Below are positions 11,930 to 22,666 of a stretch of DNA of 64,000 nt, one piece after another. The translations under genes and the position numbers were made by a program. The notes below the pieces were generated by a model that was given only the letters and a program-made list of their open reading frames with translations, did not search any database and was not told the origin of the DNA. Numbering within the stretch: the first letter of the stretch is position 1; each line of letters begins with the position of its first letter. The stretch is from positions 475,855-539,854 of the forward strand of contig RPFO01000288.1 in the NCBI GenBank assembly GCA_009746045.1, read 5' to 3'. This stretch comes from Mesostigma viride (lineage: Eukaryota; Streptophyta; Mesostigmatophyceae; Mesostigmatales; Mesostigmataceae).

Positions 11930-14285
11930 CTAATGGCCATCCGTCTGGTAGGTACCACGGGAGGCCAGCAGGACATCCAGGTAGGCCTGGTAGTGGGCCA
12001 CATCCTCGACATTGTCATGCCTATCTACAGTGAGGAAAACATCGGCCCACACGCCGTCAGGAAAGAGGCCCAGGAAGGCCCAGTAATACCTATGCTGCGT
12101 GAGGACGACCTGGCCACGGGCCCAGTCCAGAAAGCCACAGGCAAAGAGGCGAAGGAAAGGCTCTACCGCGATCAGGCAAAGGGCCCGCAGGAGGAGGCGA
12201 TGGTACCGGATCCGAGGGCGCATACCCGTCGGGAAGAACAGGTCCACCAGGGGCTCCACGTTGGACGGCCACAACCGGATGTGCCGCACCTCGCGGGAGC
12301 GCCACCGACGAACACACTGTCGCGACCCGAATGTCTCTAGGTAGTCGCTGGCCCGAGGAGGAGGGTGACCACGGGAGTCTAGACCCTGGCCCGGGATAGG
12401 CGCCGGGCGGCGGGCATCCCACTCAAGGATGGGCTGGAGGACCGTAGTGTACGCCGCACCCGGCACCGCAGGAAACTCTACTGTAAGGGCATCCGAAGCC
12501 ATAATGCCCAGAGGGGAGGGTAAGCCCACTGGAACCCACCGTAGGTGTCCAAGTCGTTGTGGCGCCTAGCCCAGCGATACAGAACGCGCCGGACCAGGAT
12601 CTCACCCTCGAACACCGGATCAGCTAAAATAACCATGTCGAAGGAGGCCGATCAGTCTCAATGGGTAGGCCACGATCCCGGGGCGCCCGACACACCTGGG
12701 AGAACCCGTAGGACATGGGAGAGATGGCAAGCTCAGCAGAGGCGCGCGGCAGGTCACACTGTCGGCAGGCGAGTGCGGACATACCATACCCAGGAATGGG
12801 CGTGTCGCGCGACTCCGGCGTCGCATGCACCACAGAAGGGCCCTGTCCCGATCACCCTGGGACAACTCCCGGAGGGAATCGGCAGCGCGGGTGGCGCGAG
12901 GATCCTGACCGGTGGACCGAACAACCGCGGCCAAAGACCGCGAGGCCGAAGGAGGAGGGACCGAAGCAGGGGCCGACGCAGGGGCAGGAGCCGACACCGA
13001 CGCAGGGGGCACTGGTAAAACAGGAGGTCGCGCCGGACCCGAAGCCAGAGAGGGCCGTGACGGACCCGCCATCGACGCAGGCGCGCCGGTCTCCGTTGCC
13101 GGTGCACCCTCAGGCCACATATTGAAGATAGGGCCCGTAGGGACAGGCAGCCCGGCATAAGATTGGTTACCATCCAAGCTCCAGTCGGGCACCGGGATCC
13201 TCTGCGGGGGACCACCCTCCCAAAGCCTGGGATGATCGCCCGTGTCGCTGAAGAAACCACGAACTGGCTGTGAGGGCGCAGCGGACGGCCCAGAGGGGGC
13301 GACGGCGGGCACAGCCGAAGGGGCTGAAGACTCGCGCCGAGGCGCGGGAACGTCGGCCGCAGGCACGGAGGCAACCGGAGGTGTCGGAACCGCAGCAACC
13401 GAAGGGGTAGGGGGCGCCGGCGAAACCACAGGTGCCGAAGCAACCGAAGGGGTAGGGGGCGCGGACACCACAGACACCCCACCTGGCGTGGCCGGAGTCT
13501 GCGCTTGGGCCGCCAGGAAGGCCCCGAACGCCGTGGTCAGGGACTGGATCTGAGCCTGCATAGCCGAGACCGTCGCCGAAAGAGGATCAGGCAAACCCGA
13601 AGGGGTAGGCTCTACTGCAACACCCGGGTCGACCGAGGGGACGACGGGACCGGAGAGGGAGGAACAGACGCCGAGGAGGCGGACGCAGCGCTCGAGGCAG
13701 AATAATCTGGAGTATAATGTACCTCGGCTGGGGCGCCCGAAGGGGCAGGACCACTAACCGCTAGTCCGCCGACTGATCAGCTATCTCCATGAATTCTACG
13801 GCCCGTAAAAGGTCGCAGGGGTTCTCATCTACCTCAGCATCACCCTCAGCCGGAAGCCAAGGGAACACCTCCCGTAGGCAGGTACGGCCCACAGGGTGGA
13901 GAGGTAGGAGAACACACGGCAACACCGGAGAACCGCATCTATCTGTCCCAAGGCGGGACAGCTGGAACCACACCCCAACAAACAGTGTCCGGCATCGTCG
14001 AACCCGTGCAGGACAAGCTGGTGCGGCTCATCAGGGGAAGGACCATACCACGTGACCCCGAAGAGGGCCGCCCTGACTAAGCTCGCATGTTGGGCCTGAA
14101 GGGCCGGCTGCACAACGCCACCCGGTAACATGATCGCGACACCCAGCGGCCCGGAAGGGCCTCGAAATACAGCTCAGGGTCCGGTAGGGGCAGGGACGGC
14201 AGCGGGCTCTCAGCCGGAGGGGTAGGCTCTGACATGACGGCTGCGGAGGGGAGGGGACAACCAACCACCCGTCGACAGCAGACAT
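11930..14285 (-). pseudogene. Unrecognised coding-like region between pol and the 3' LTR
   Basis: Downstream of pol, on the element's sense strand, protein-like segments lie in changing frames. They run from a start near MSEPTPPAESPLPSLPLPDP (about 14237), through a segment with GVTWYGPSPDEPHQL, an acidic piece with EVDENPCDLLRAVEFME, and a long Pro/Ala/Ser-rich part (13594-12900). They end in a segment with DYLETFGSRQCVRRW and a run of hydrophobic and basic residues (12529-11930). At least four frame changes are needed to join them. I do not recognise the family. The position is that of an env-like or accessory third gene. It could equally be a relic of another element. Confidence 0.5.
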
Positions 14286-14311
14286 AACATAAGAGAGGAG
14301 AAGGCCTACGA

Positions 14312-17300
14312 CTAGAGCTTGTGCAGGGTTTTATATTCCTGCAGCAGGCGACTACACCCATCTAGCTCACTCTCCGTATACCAAACCTTATCTACTTCAC
14401 TACGAGCATACATCCACTTCACTTTATACTGACGCTGGGTACCGCGGCCCTTTTTGATATCTCTATGGGCCACGATGCTTTCTACTTCGTCTTCTACTTC
14501 CCCAGTGTCAGGATTATGCTCTAAAGGGGCAGGCGCTAACTCCCTGCCAGCGAACGTACTAGGGTGGTACAGTTTAAGCTGGCTCCTATGGAAGGTGTTT
14601 GAATGCGTTTGCCAAGAGGTAGGGATATCGACTTTATACAAGAAATTTCCTACCCTAGACAACACATGGAAGGGTCCTAAGAAGGCAGGCCTAAGTTTGA
14701 CCTTCAGTTCTGCTTCAAACTTATGAGCAAAACGGCCAACACGGGGGCCTTCTACTAATACTAGATCTCCTACTTCTATCTCAGGTGCTCGTCTATCTAA
14801 GGAGGCACGCAACCTAGCAAGGTACTTAGCCTGAGCTTTTTGGTACCCTGAGATCGCGTGGTCATGAGCAGTTTTCATTCTATCTAGTAAGGACTGTACA
14901 CCTTCTACAGTATCTCGGGACACATCATCCTTGTCCCGTAGAGGACTAGCTAAGAGAGAGGTAGGGGTAAGGGGCTGTCTACCAGTATCTAAGAAGAAGG
15001 GCGTATATCCATGCGCAGCTTGGGGACAATTGTTGAGGGAGAACTCTACCAAACATAAATAATCCTCCCAATCACTACCCGAGCCATTAACATAGTGCCT
15101 AAGCGCTTCTTCTACTACTCTATTAAGACGCTCTACTAAATGAGAGGAGGAGGAGTGGTAGGCAGTACCGTAGGTAACCTTGGTACCGATGGCAGCGAAA
15201 AACTGCTGCCAAAAATCTGAGGTAAATAATTTATCCTTATCACTAATAAACTGCCTACTCAATCCATGATATCTATATACATTATTGAGGTATAGGCGTG
15301 CGCAATCACGTGCGGTGAGTTCTAAAGGACACGGCACAAGATGGCACATACGAGTAAAACGATCTATGAACACAAGGATTTGGGCATTGCCCCTATCATT
15401 CTTTCTAAAAGGTCCTACAAAATCCATCATGATAGAATCCCAAGGCATGATAGGGTCAGGCAAGGTCCTAGGTTCTGCTATCTGTCCTACATTATTGGGT
15501 TTCATTTCCTGGCAAGATTGACAAGTTCTAACATACTCATCCACATCCTTATAAAGGGAAGGCCAGTAATAAGAGCGGGCTACTAGGTCCCGTACCCGTT
15601 TACCACCCTGATGAGCAGCTAAGTCATGCAACTCAAAGAGCAAGGAGGAGCGACAGATAGGAGGGACATACAGGCGCCATTGAGGGGGAGAATCTGCTAT
15701 CTGCACATATAAAAACCCACCTACAAATTTACAAGGGTGCTTGCCTAATTGTTGGGGATGTGCAGCAATGGCAGCTAATGCTTCCGGCTCAGTGGCCGTA
15801 AATCTACTAATAAGGCGTTCAAGATCAGAGGTAGGCATCGCTACAGAAGTATCCAGAACAGGTTTAAAGAGATCTCCTACCGCCTTGCCAAAGAGAAGGG
15901 GAGGTCCTAGAGGGACTACGTTTTCATAAGACTTTCCTGACCTAGTCGCTATATGGCTAAGCGGTATAGAAATTTTATTTTTCCCCTCCCCCCCCACCGA
16001 GGCCACAGGAAGGGCCTCACACGGGAGAGAGAGTCCTACGTGAGAAAGGAGATCAGGCATGCGAACAGCTGTATGAAAGAGGTAGGCATAGGAATCATCA
16101 TCAGGTAGTTCACCATAAGGGGTTACACCCATAGTAGTAGGAACTAGAGTAGTATTGAGAACATCAAGGTCCTCGAAGAAGGAATAGTCTGCACGACGAG
16201 AGAGTGCATCTGGTACTATGTTATCTACACCCTTGACATACTGAAGTTTAAAAGGGGAAAACTGTGCTAAAAATTCCATCCAGCGCGCTTGCCGAGGGGT
16301 AAGGTTGGGTTGGGAGAGAAGATGGGTAAGGGGACGATGATCCGTTTGGATAACTAACCTATAAGGATCTAGCTCACAGGGTTCATTCAGGCAGACATCA
16401 AATTGAGCACCTTTAAGGAAGTGCTGCCACGCGTGGCAACAATACACCACAGCTAAGAGTTCCTGCTGGTGGACGGGATAGTTACGCTCCGCAGGGAGCA
16501 TTGTCCTAGAGATATACTCAATTGGCTGTAAGCCCTGACCCTGATCCTGGAGAAGGACACCACCTATAGCTACTTTACTAGCATCTGTAGCCACAACAAA
16601 GGGTTTAGTAGTATCCGGTAGGATGAGTACAGGAGGGGAAAGGAGTAGGGATTTTAGGCACTGAAAAGCCGACTGACACTCACTACTCCAAACAAAGGGG
16701 ATATCCTTCTTTAATAAATGATTAATAGGGGCTGCTATAGTTGCGAAACGCGGGATAAAACGCCTATAGTAAGAAGCAATTCCTAGGAAACTACGTACAC
16801 CTTTAACGTCGGTAGGAGTAGGCCATTCCTGAATTGACTTAGTTTTATCCGGGTCGGTAGCGACCCCGGCATCTGACAGAACGTGCCCTAAAAATGGGAC
16901 ACTCCTACCCGAACGCACTTTAGCACGGCGCGCCCACAAAGAATTTTCAGCCATTATTTCTAATACTTTCTTTAAATCACGTAGGTGCGTTTCAAAATCA
17001 GGAGAGTAAATAAGAATATCATCTAAGTAAGCTTGAGCACAAGAACGGTCATGCTCAGATAAAGAAACAGAGGAGAAGGAGGATCCTTTAGATCAGAGGA
17101 CACCTGAGGAAGATGAGAATTTCCCATAACAGGTCTAAGCACTTCATTCATTAACATTTGAAAAGAGGCAGGCGAGTTACAGAGTCCCATAGCCGCTACT
17201 CTAAACTGGTAATGACCAAAAGGGGTAGCAAAGGCGGTTTTATGGCAATCCTCAGGAGCTATCCGCAACTGCCAAAAACCATCCGCACAATCCAGTACTG

Positions 17301-18440
17301 TGAAACAAGTGGAACCTTTAACCTTATTAAATATATCATCAATACGAGGTAGAGGGTATTTAGATTTCACAGTAATATCATTCAACTTCCTATAATCAGT
17401 AACTAGGCGAAACTTGCCATTTGGCTTAGGAACTAACAGGACACCAGCTGAGTAGGGGGAGTTACTAGGCTCTATCAATCCTGCTTCTAATAATGACACT
17501 AAAATCTGTTTTAGTTCCTTTAACTCGGTAGGGCCCATTCTATACATCGGAGAGTGCGTAGGAACTGCACCGTCCTTGATAACTACACGGTGTAAAACAG
17601 AACGAGGAGGAGGATAAGAAGGAGTCTTTTCTTCAAATACTTTTGAGGAATCTATCACAGCCATGTATCTTACTATTTCATTTTCAGTAAATCCTACTCC
17701 TATTGTATCCACTGTATTTACATCTATATCCACACTATTATTAGTGATAGGTATCTCTTGTACTTCTAACTGAAGGAACATACATAATAGGTATCCATTT
17801 TGCTTTAATTCAGAACGTAATTCGTCATTTGACATTAATACTTCAGGTATAGGTCTTACAGGAGGATCAACAGGTGTAGGAGGAGTAATATCTACCAAGG
17901 ATAAATTTTCCAATCTATAATGACGTTCAGGTACCCAGTAAGAGCTATCTGGAAACCAAATGACCATGGTATCATAATTAATAGTAATCTTATTATCCTG
18001 GTGCCAATCTAATCCTAGTAATACATCAGCGGTAGTGATAGGGCCTATAGTGGCCGTCAGGTTGACAGTACGTCCTTGTATAACCATGGGAAGGGACACC
18101 GTACCCGGGGAATGACTGGTGCGACCATCAGCATAATGAACAGTAACGGGTTTGGTGTGAGGGGTAGGGACTAGTCCTAAACGCCTAACTAGGGCCTCGC
18201 TCACAAAGGAGCTAGCCGCACCGCTATCTACCAACACAGAGACATTCAAGAGTTCATCAGCATGCAAGAAGGGGTCTACAACAGTGTGAGGGACGGTTAA
18301 ACCACCATTCAAGAACATAAGAGGACGCACACGTAGTGGTAGGGAAGATTCAGCTCCTACAGAGGTTATAAAAACAGGCAGGCAAAAATTTTTATCTGGG
18401 GTACTATCTAAGGACCTGTCCAGGTTACCCCCGGCTGACA
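14312..18440 (-). CDS. pol: pol polyprotein: protease, RT, RNase H, integrase, chromodomain
   Basis: The first open stretch (about 18440-17023) holds a retropepsin site (LVDSGAASSFVSEALVRRLG) and the front of the reverse transcriptase (LDCADGFWQLRI, then FGHYQFRVAAMGLCNSPASF). The second frame carries the YLDDILIYS catalytic box and runs into the 880-codon stretch 16954-14312. That stretch has RNase H (ATDASKVAIGGVLL, TDHRPL), integrase with its HHCC zinc finger (ELHDLAAHQGGKR to CQSCQ) and catalytic DDE residues, and a C-terminal chromodomain (VESIVAHRDIKKGRG to WYTESEL). The usual YHPQTDGQTERVN region is replaced by YHSSSSHLVERLN, which keeps the glutamate. The two frames meet at 17103-17054, a 50-nt segment with GT and AG ends just before YLDD. 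The gag-pol boundary lies at a G-run near 18455. Confidence 0.93.
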
Positions 18441-18443
18441 GGC

Positions 18444-20098
18444 CTACTGTTCCCCCTCCCCCCCCAAATCCATAGGAACTAACCCCGAAGAAGACCCTGG
18501 CGAAAAAGCCACTGCTGGAGGGTCACGAGGGAGCGAAGAGGGTGCGGGAGCCTGATTATCATAGGGGAACCCTGGGGATCCTGTCTGCACAGCATTCAGC
18601 CTACTAGGGGTAGCTGAAGGAATGCGTCCTGAAGTAGGACGAATAGGAGCACGCTGAGGGGTACGAGGAGGGCGAGCGTCGGGATGAGGGGGAGCACCCG
18701 AAAGGAACTTGGGGCACTCACGTTTAAGATGACCTACTTCCTTACAATGATAGCATGTGATATGAGAGACATCAAGGGCTGAAAGGTCAGTAACACAGAT
18801 ATCTAATTCTTCTACATAGGAGTTCTCCTCCTCAGGGGTAAGGATAATATTATTAATACGGGAACGGGTAGGAAGAGAAGGGGTGGTGAAGAAATCTGCT
18901 ACACGCAAGAGATGCTGGCGCACATGCTTGAGGGGCAGATCAGTAAAACGGTAGGCAGAGAACTGGCGCTTGACTTCACGTAATAAGGGTCTACTGAGGC
19001 CTTGGAGGAAGCGAGCACGTACTTCTGCACCCGACAAATCCCTAATTCGTACCATCTGAGCATCAAACTCTTTCATATACTCCTTAAATGATTTGTACCC
19101 TGCTGCAAGGTACCAAAGGCTAATCTATCCTGCCAATCTGAATCAGGAGGGACTAAATGGTTCTCTAAACGCTTAAACAATTCTGCTACAGAGTTAGGGT
19201 AGGCATGAGAGGCCAAAGACTCACACTGAATGAGGTTAGCAAGCTCAGGAGTAATACAGGTTGTAAGATAGTGAGGAACTAATACAGCATCAGAAAGACG
19301 CCATCTATTATGATTCTGCCACGACTCTGTGTTCTGGGTAAGCAACATAATAAAGGTGAAAAACTGTTGAGGGGTAGACTTGACATCCAGCTTGGGAAGG
19401 TTAGCAAAGAGGGGAAGAGCAGGGGCTTAGGGGGATTAGAAGAGTCAGTTTTTCCCATAGGGCCACTATCTTCCACTGCTACATAAGCGGGATAGAAGGA
19501 AGGAAGAGGAAAAGTCTTGGGTAGGGGTCTAGAGGGGCCACCGTTTCAGGCTGGTGCCCATAAGAGAAGGGGACAGTATATTGCTCACGAAGAGAGGAAT
19601 AGGCAAAATGATCATAATTTCTATCATCTAGGGCATGGTACTGAAATCACTATTAACTTCTAAATCAGCCACACGGGTAGGGACCTGGGCTGCCTCATAG
19701 GCCGTCTCAGGGTAGGACCAGGAAGCAGGTGGGTAAAAGGGAACTGCACTAGGGCGCCCAGAAGGACCGACAGGGGCAGAGGCACGACCCGTGTTAAGAG
19801 CAGGCATGGAAGGAACAGGGTGGGAAGGAGGCCTAAAAACATTGTTAGTTAGTGAGGACCTGCTGGAGGGTTGAGCCAAGGTTGCAGGAGGGGCAGGGGC
19901 CTGGTTCAGGGTAAGGGAAGGGTCATCACTAAATCTGACTTGCATACGTTGACGTTGTTCATAGGTAGGAGGGGTAAGTGAGGGACGACGGCGACCATCA
20001 GCAAGAGGAGAAGGAGGTGAGGCACGAAGATTACCTTGAGGAGTGAGATGGTGTACCGTTTCAAGTGAGTCCCGTCGGTTACCCGATTGTTGTTATGG

Positions 20099-20135
<37 letters not shown>

Positions 20136-20187
20136 TAGTAGGAGTATTGGTAGGTATAGGCGACAGGTTACCACCCACTGGATCCAT
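18444..20187 (-). pseudogene. gag: gag, frame-broken, with CCHC zinc knuckle
   Basis: The presumed start is an ATG at 20187 (MDPVGGNLSPIPTNT), followed by a poly-Asn run from an ATT/AAT trinucleotide tract at about 20105-20135. The frame changes after that tract and several more times. The recognisable parts are a capsid-like segment (TESWQNHNRWRLSD to ELFKRLENHL), then EYMKEFDAQMVRIRDLSG, and a single zinc knuckle CYHCKEVGHLKREC near 18745. Gag proteins package the RNA; the knuckle is the nucleocapsid motif. About five frame shifts would be needed to read the whole, so it is called broken. The trinucleotide and homopolymer runs at the shifts also make assembly errors a fair alternative. Confidence 0.75.
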
Positions 20188-20311
20188 TTTTGTTTAAGTA
20201 AATGATCAAAAATCTAACTGAAAGCAACAAGGATAAAGGACAAGGCCTAATATAAGGCAAGGAAAGAAAAGGAAAAGATTTTAATGGCTTAAAAGAAAGG
20301 AACAATTTAAA

Positions 20312-20704
20312 TCAGTCCTTTTTAACAACAGTAATGGATAGGGAACCGAATTCCAAGGTGAGAGGAGTATCTAAGCTAGATGAGGATGCAGCCCTCTTAG
20401 GGGGAGACGAAGGAGGGGTAGCAAAATCTAGAGCTTCTACAGGAGGGCGACCATGAGGAGTAGAACGTACGTGTAGGCCTAGATCTGATACGCTATGGTC
20501 TATAAGGAATTGTTGAGCTTCCTCGAAGGTAACAAATTTCTTATACCTAATTACATTATATGTACGGTTTTGCACTATCTTCCTAGCATCTGACCAAGAG
20601 AGGAAAATGGCTGACCATTGAGGGGTAATAACTACGTAATACTTAGCTAAACTATTATCACTAGATGAATGGGAAGGCGCAGTAAAAACACGACGTTGAC
20701 TCAT
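20312..20704 (-). CDS. Small ORF with RNase H1-type hybrid-binding (viroplasmin-like) domain
   Basis: An intact 130-codon frame starts at an ATG (MSQRRVFTAPSHSSSDN) upstream of gag in element orientation. Residues about 20-66 (KYYVVITPQWSAIFLSW, then YKKFVTFEEAQQFL) match the pattern of the RNase H1 N-terminal domain, also called the caulimovirus viroplasmin domain. It has a YYVV start, an aromatic in the SW position, a basic YKKF stretch and an EAQQFL helix. In RNase H1 this small domain binds RNA-DNA hybrids. A role in handling the hybrid during reverse transcription is inference. The second half is Pro/Ser-rich. Separate placement before gag is unusual for a chromovirus. It could be a captured host segment. 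Confidence 0.72.
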   Translation of the reverse strand: MSQRRVFTAPSHSSSDNSLAKYYVVITPQWSAIFLSWSDARKIVQNRTYNVIRYKKFVTFEEAQQFLIDHSVSDLGLHVRSTPHGRPPVEALDFATPPSSPPKRAASSSSLDTPLTLEFGSLSITVVKKD

Positions 20705-21218
20705 GATAACTCACCTGGCGTGTCTTGTGATGTCAAGCTAGACGAGGTAGGGGTAGGCGACTTAGCTTGACGATCTGGATCACCGAAAGAAGAAGGAGGG
20801 CGGGAGTTTCCAGCTCTCGTCCTAAGTCAGCGGCCGGATATCCCAGCGCTCGTCCTAACACAGCGCCCCGTAACTCTGCGGGTGCGGCCGTCTAATAAAG
20901 CAGCAGCACAAGGAAAAAGGTGTAGGTACTGCGACGCTAATCGTCTCCGAACAGTAATACTCCCCTATCTAAGGCAGGAAACAACCGTAAGCAGGAAAAC
21001 AAGGCGAAGGACAGGCTAACTACGAAAGGATTTATCCGCTGTGAGCAGGTCTAGCTTCTAGGTAAAGCGTGTCCCGAAACGGGCAGCACGACGCTCCTAG
21101 CTTGAAGGCGACCCGCCCATTACCTATCAAGGAAGTGTCGACTTCTTGTTCCTGGACGCGGAAGGGGTCTTGAAAAGGTGTATGTGGCAAGGGATAGTCG
21201 TCTCGTTCACTACCTACT

Positions 21219-21236
21219 GAAGTTCCTCCGGAACCA
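21219..21236 (-). other. Candidate primer-binding site after the 5' LTR
   Basis: One base inside the 5' LTR, on the minus strand, the sequence is TGGTTCCGGAGGAACTTC. It starts with TGG, complementary to a tRNA CCA end. The rest is a near palindrome and I could not assign a tRNA. Confidence 0.45.
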
Positions 21237-21237
21237 T

Positions 21238-21810
21238 TGTTATGCCGCGGATATCTACCTCCACCTCTACCTCTAAATGGCCTGATACTACCTAAACTGG
21301 TCAGGCCTCCTCTACTTAACCCTCTGGCGAAAGACGAACGTGACGGAGCTGATCTCAATGCATTAACGTAAGTGTTACTATAATACGCCATACAACCATT
21401 TATCAAAACCCGTTTATTCCAGGAATAGAGGAAGGAAACACAACTACACTGCCGTGACCCAAGCCTAAATGTGTCAATTCACTTAACACATGCCGAGTGC
21501 ACACACAAGGGGTAGAACGCGCATAAATGGTCACCAACGGTCCAACACGCTCGGGCCGACATGGCCCTCGCCTACAGGTGCACGCTGGTCCACTAAATCT
21601 ACTGATGCACGCTGGTCCACTACATTCTACCACAGGATCAGGACCACTAGTAAAGTACGCGGCGCGGCGCCCAACGGCACCCAATGTACCACGGTACTGT
21701 TACGAGGACAATAATGGCCCGGTAGGAGCCTAAACGTAAACCTAGGGACAACCGAGGCAAAGGACCTAATTTACGTCCGTAACTACAACGAATTGTTACG
21801 CGACGTAACA
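21238..21810 (-). repeat. 5' LTR of the chromovirus
   Basis: 573 bp, ends TGTTA and TAACA, and nearly identical to the copy at 10989-11561. The right target duplication GTTAT follows at 21811-21815. It should hold the promoter for minus-strand transcription, but no TATA box was assigned. Confidence 0.97.
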
Positions 21811-21815
21811 GTTAT

Positions 21816-22666
21816 GTTCACGCGTTAAGTTGGGTCAAATAGGGTTTCGGCATTACTAGTTCAAAGTGGTTCACAATAGTATGTTTTATAATCTTTAGTT
21901 CAAATTAGTAAAATTTAGTAGAATCATTCACGCCTTAAGTTGGGTTCACGCCTTTAGGGTTGACATCGTTGATCGTGGCACAAATGGGTGGACGCCAGGA
22001 TCACAAACGTGCATGACGTCTGCAGACGTTGTTGCATGGGCGCTTACATATACGCCTTGTCCATCCGCCCGAGTCGGCTATTTAACAAAGCTATCGCCAT
22101 GGTGGCCAAGCATAGTTTTGAAGATTAAGCAACAATGCGGTAATAGAGTATTAGAATTTGGTTTGAAGCTCGGGGATACCATCTGCCGAAATTGATCTTG
22201 ATGTCTGATGCATTTGCGCCGGCGTTGGCGCAATTGAATAACTTGGGGCGAAGGTTAAGTTTAATTAATCAGTAATTTAGGTCCAGAAGCCGACTACTGT
22301 TTGGAAGGACCTGCTAGATAGAAAGTATAAATGGTTCGAATTTCGATTGACGCTGTAAGGGATGCCGGAAAGAGGACTGGGCTGGCGTTCCTGGCGTCCC
22401 TGTGGTATTGTCTGGCATCCGCCATTTTTTTTGGCTCGTTTCGTAAGTGGGGCTCTCGGTTGCTATCTCCTTAGCGCTCCGATTCGCTCTCTGTTTTCTA
22501 CCTCTTTGCATATATGGATGCTTACTGTGTGGCTAGCATTGTGCGACCTTTCAATTTGCACAGTTTTAAACTCTTTTAACTCTATTGAGTTTGAACTGAC
22601 TATATTCTGTCCTTTCGTTCGGTTGTTTCTTCCTGCTTACTTTCCTCTGTAGGATTCGTCGTAGCC
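21816..22666. other. Spacer between the LTR element and the DUF1365 gene
   Basis: This contains two further copies of TTCACGCSTTAAGTTGGGT (about 21826 and 21925). These show the element landed in a small repeat. No convincing gene is seen. The right part is the likely promoter of the plus-strand gene that follows. Confidence 0.5.

Larger units (their letters stand above)
10989..21810 (-). mobile_element. Ty3/gypsy LTR retrotransposon (chromovirus), 10.8 kb
   Basis: The element reads on the minus strand: 5' LTR 21238-21810, 3' LTR 10989-11561. The LTRs start TGTTA and end TAACA, are both 573 bp, and differ at only two positions that I found. Both ends are flanked by GTTAT (10984-10988 and 21811-21815), a perfect 5-bp target duplication. 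A G-rich tract abuts the 3' LTR. Coding parts in order are a hybrid-binding-domain ORF, gag with a zinc knuckle, and pol (protease, reverse transcriptase, RNase H, integrase, chromodomain). About 2.4 kb of unrecognised coding-like sequence follows pol. Several frames are broken although the LTRs are nearly identical. This suggests either a young insertion of a defective element helped in trans, or indel errors in the assembly. Confidence 0.97.
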
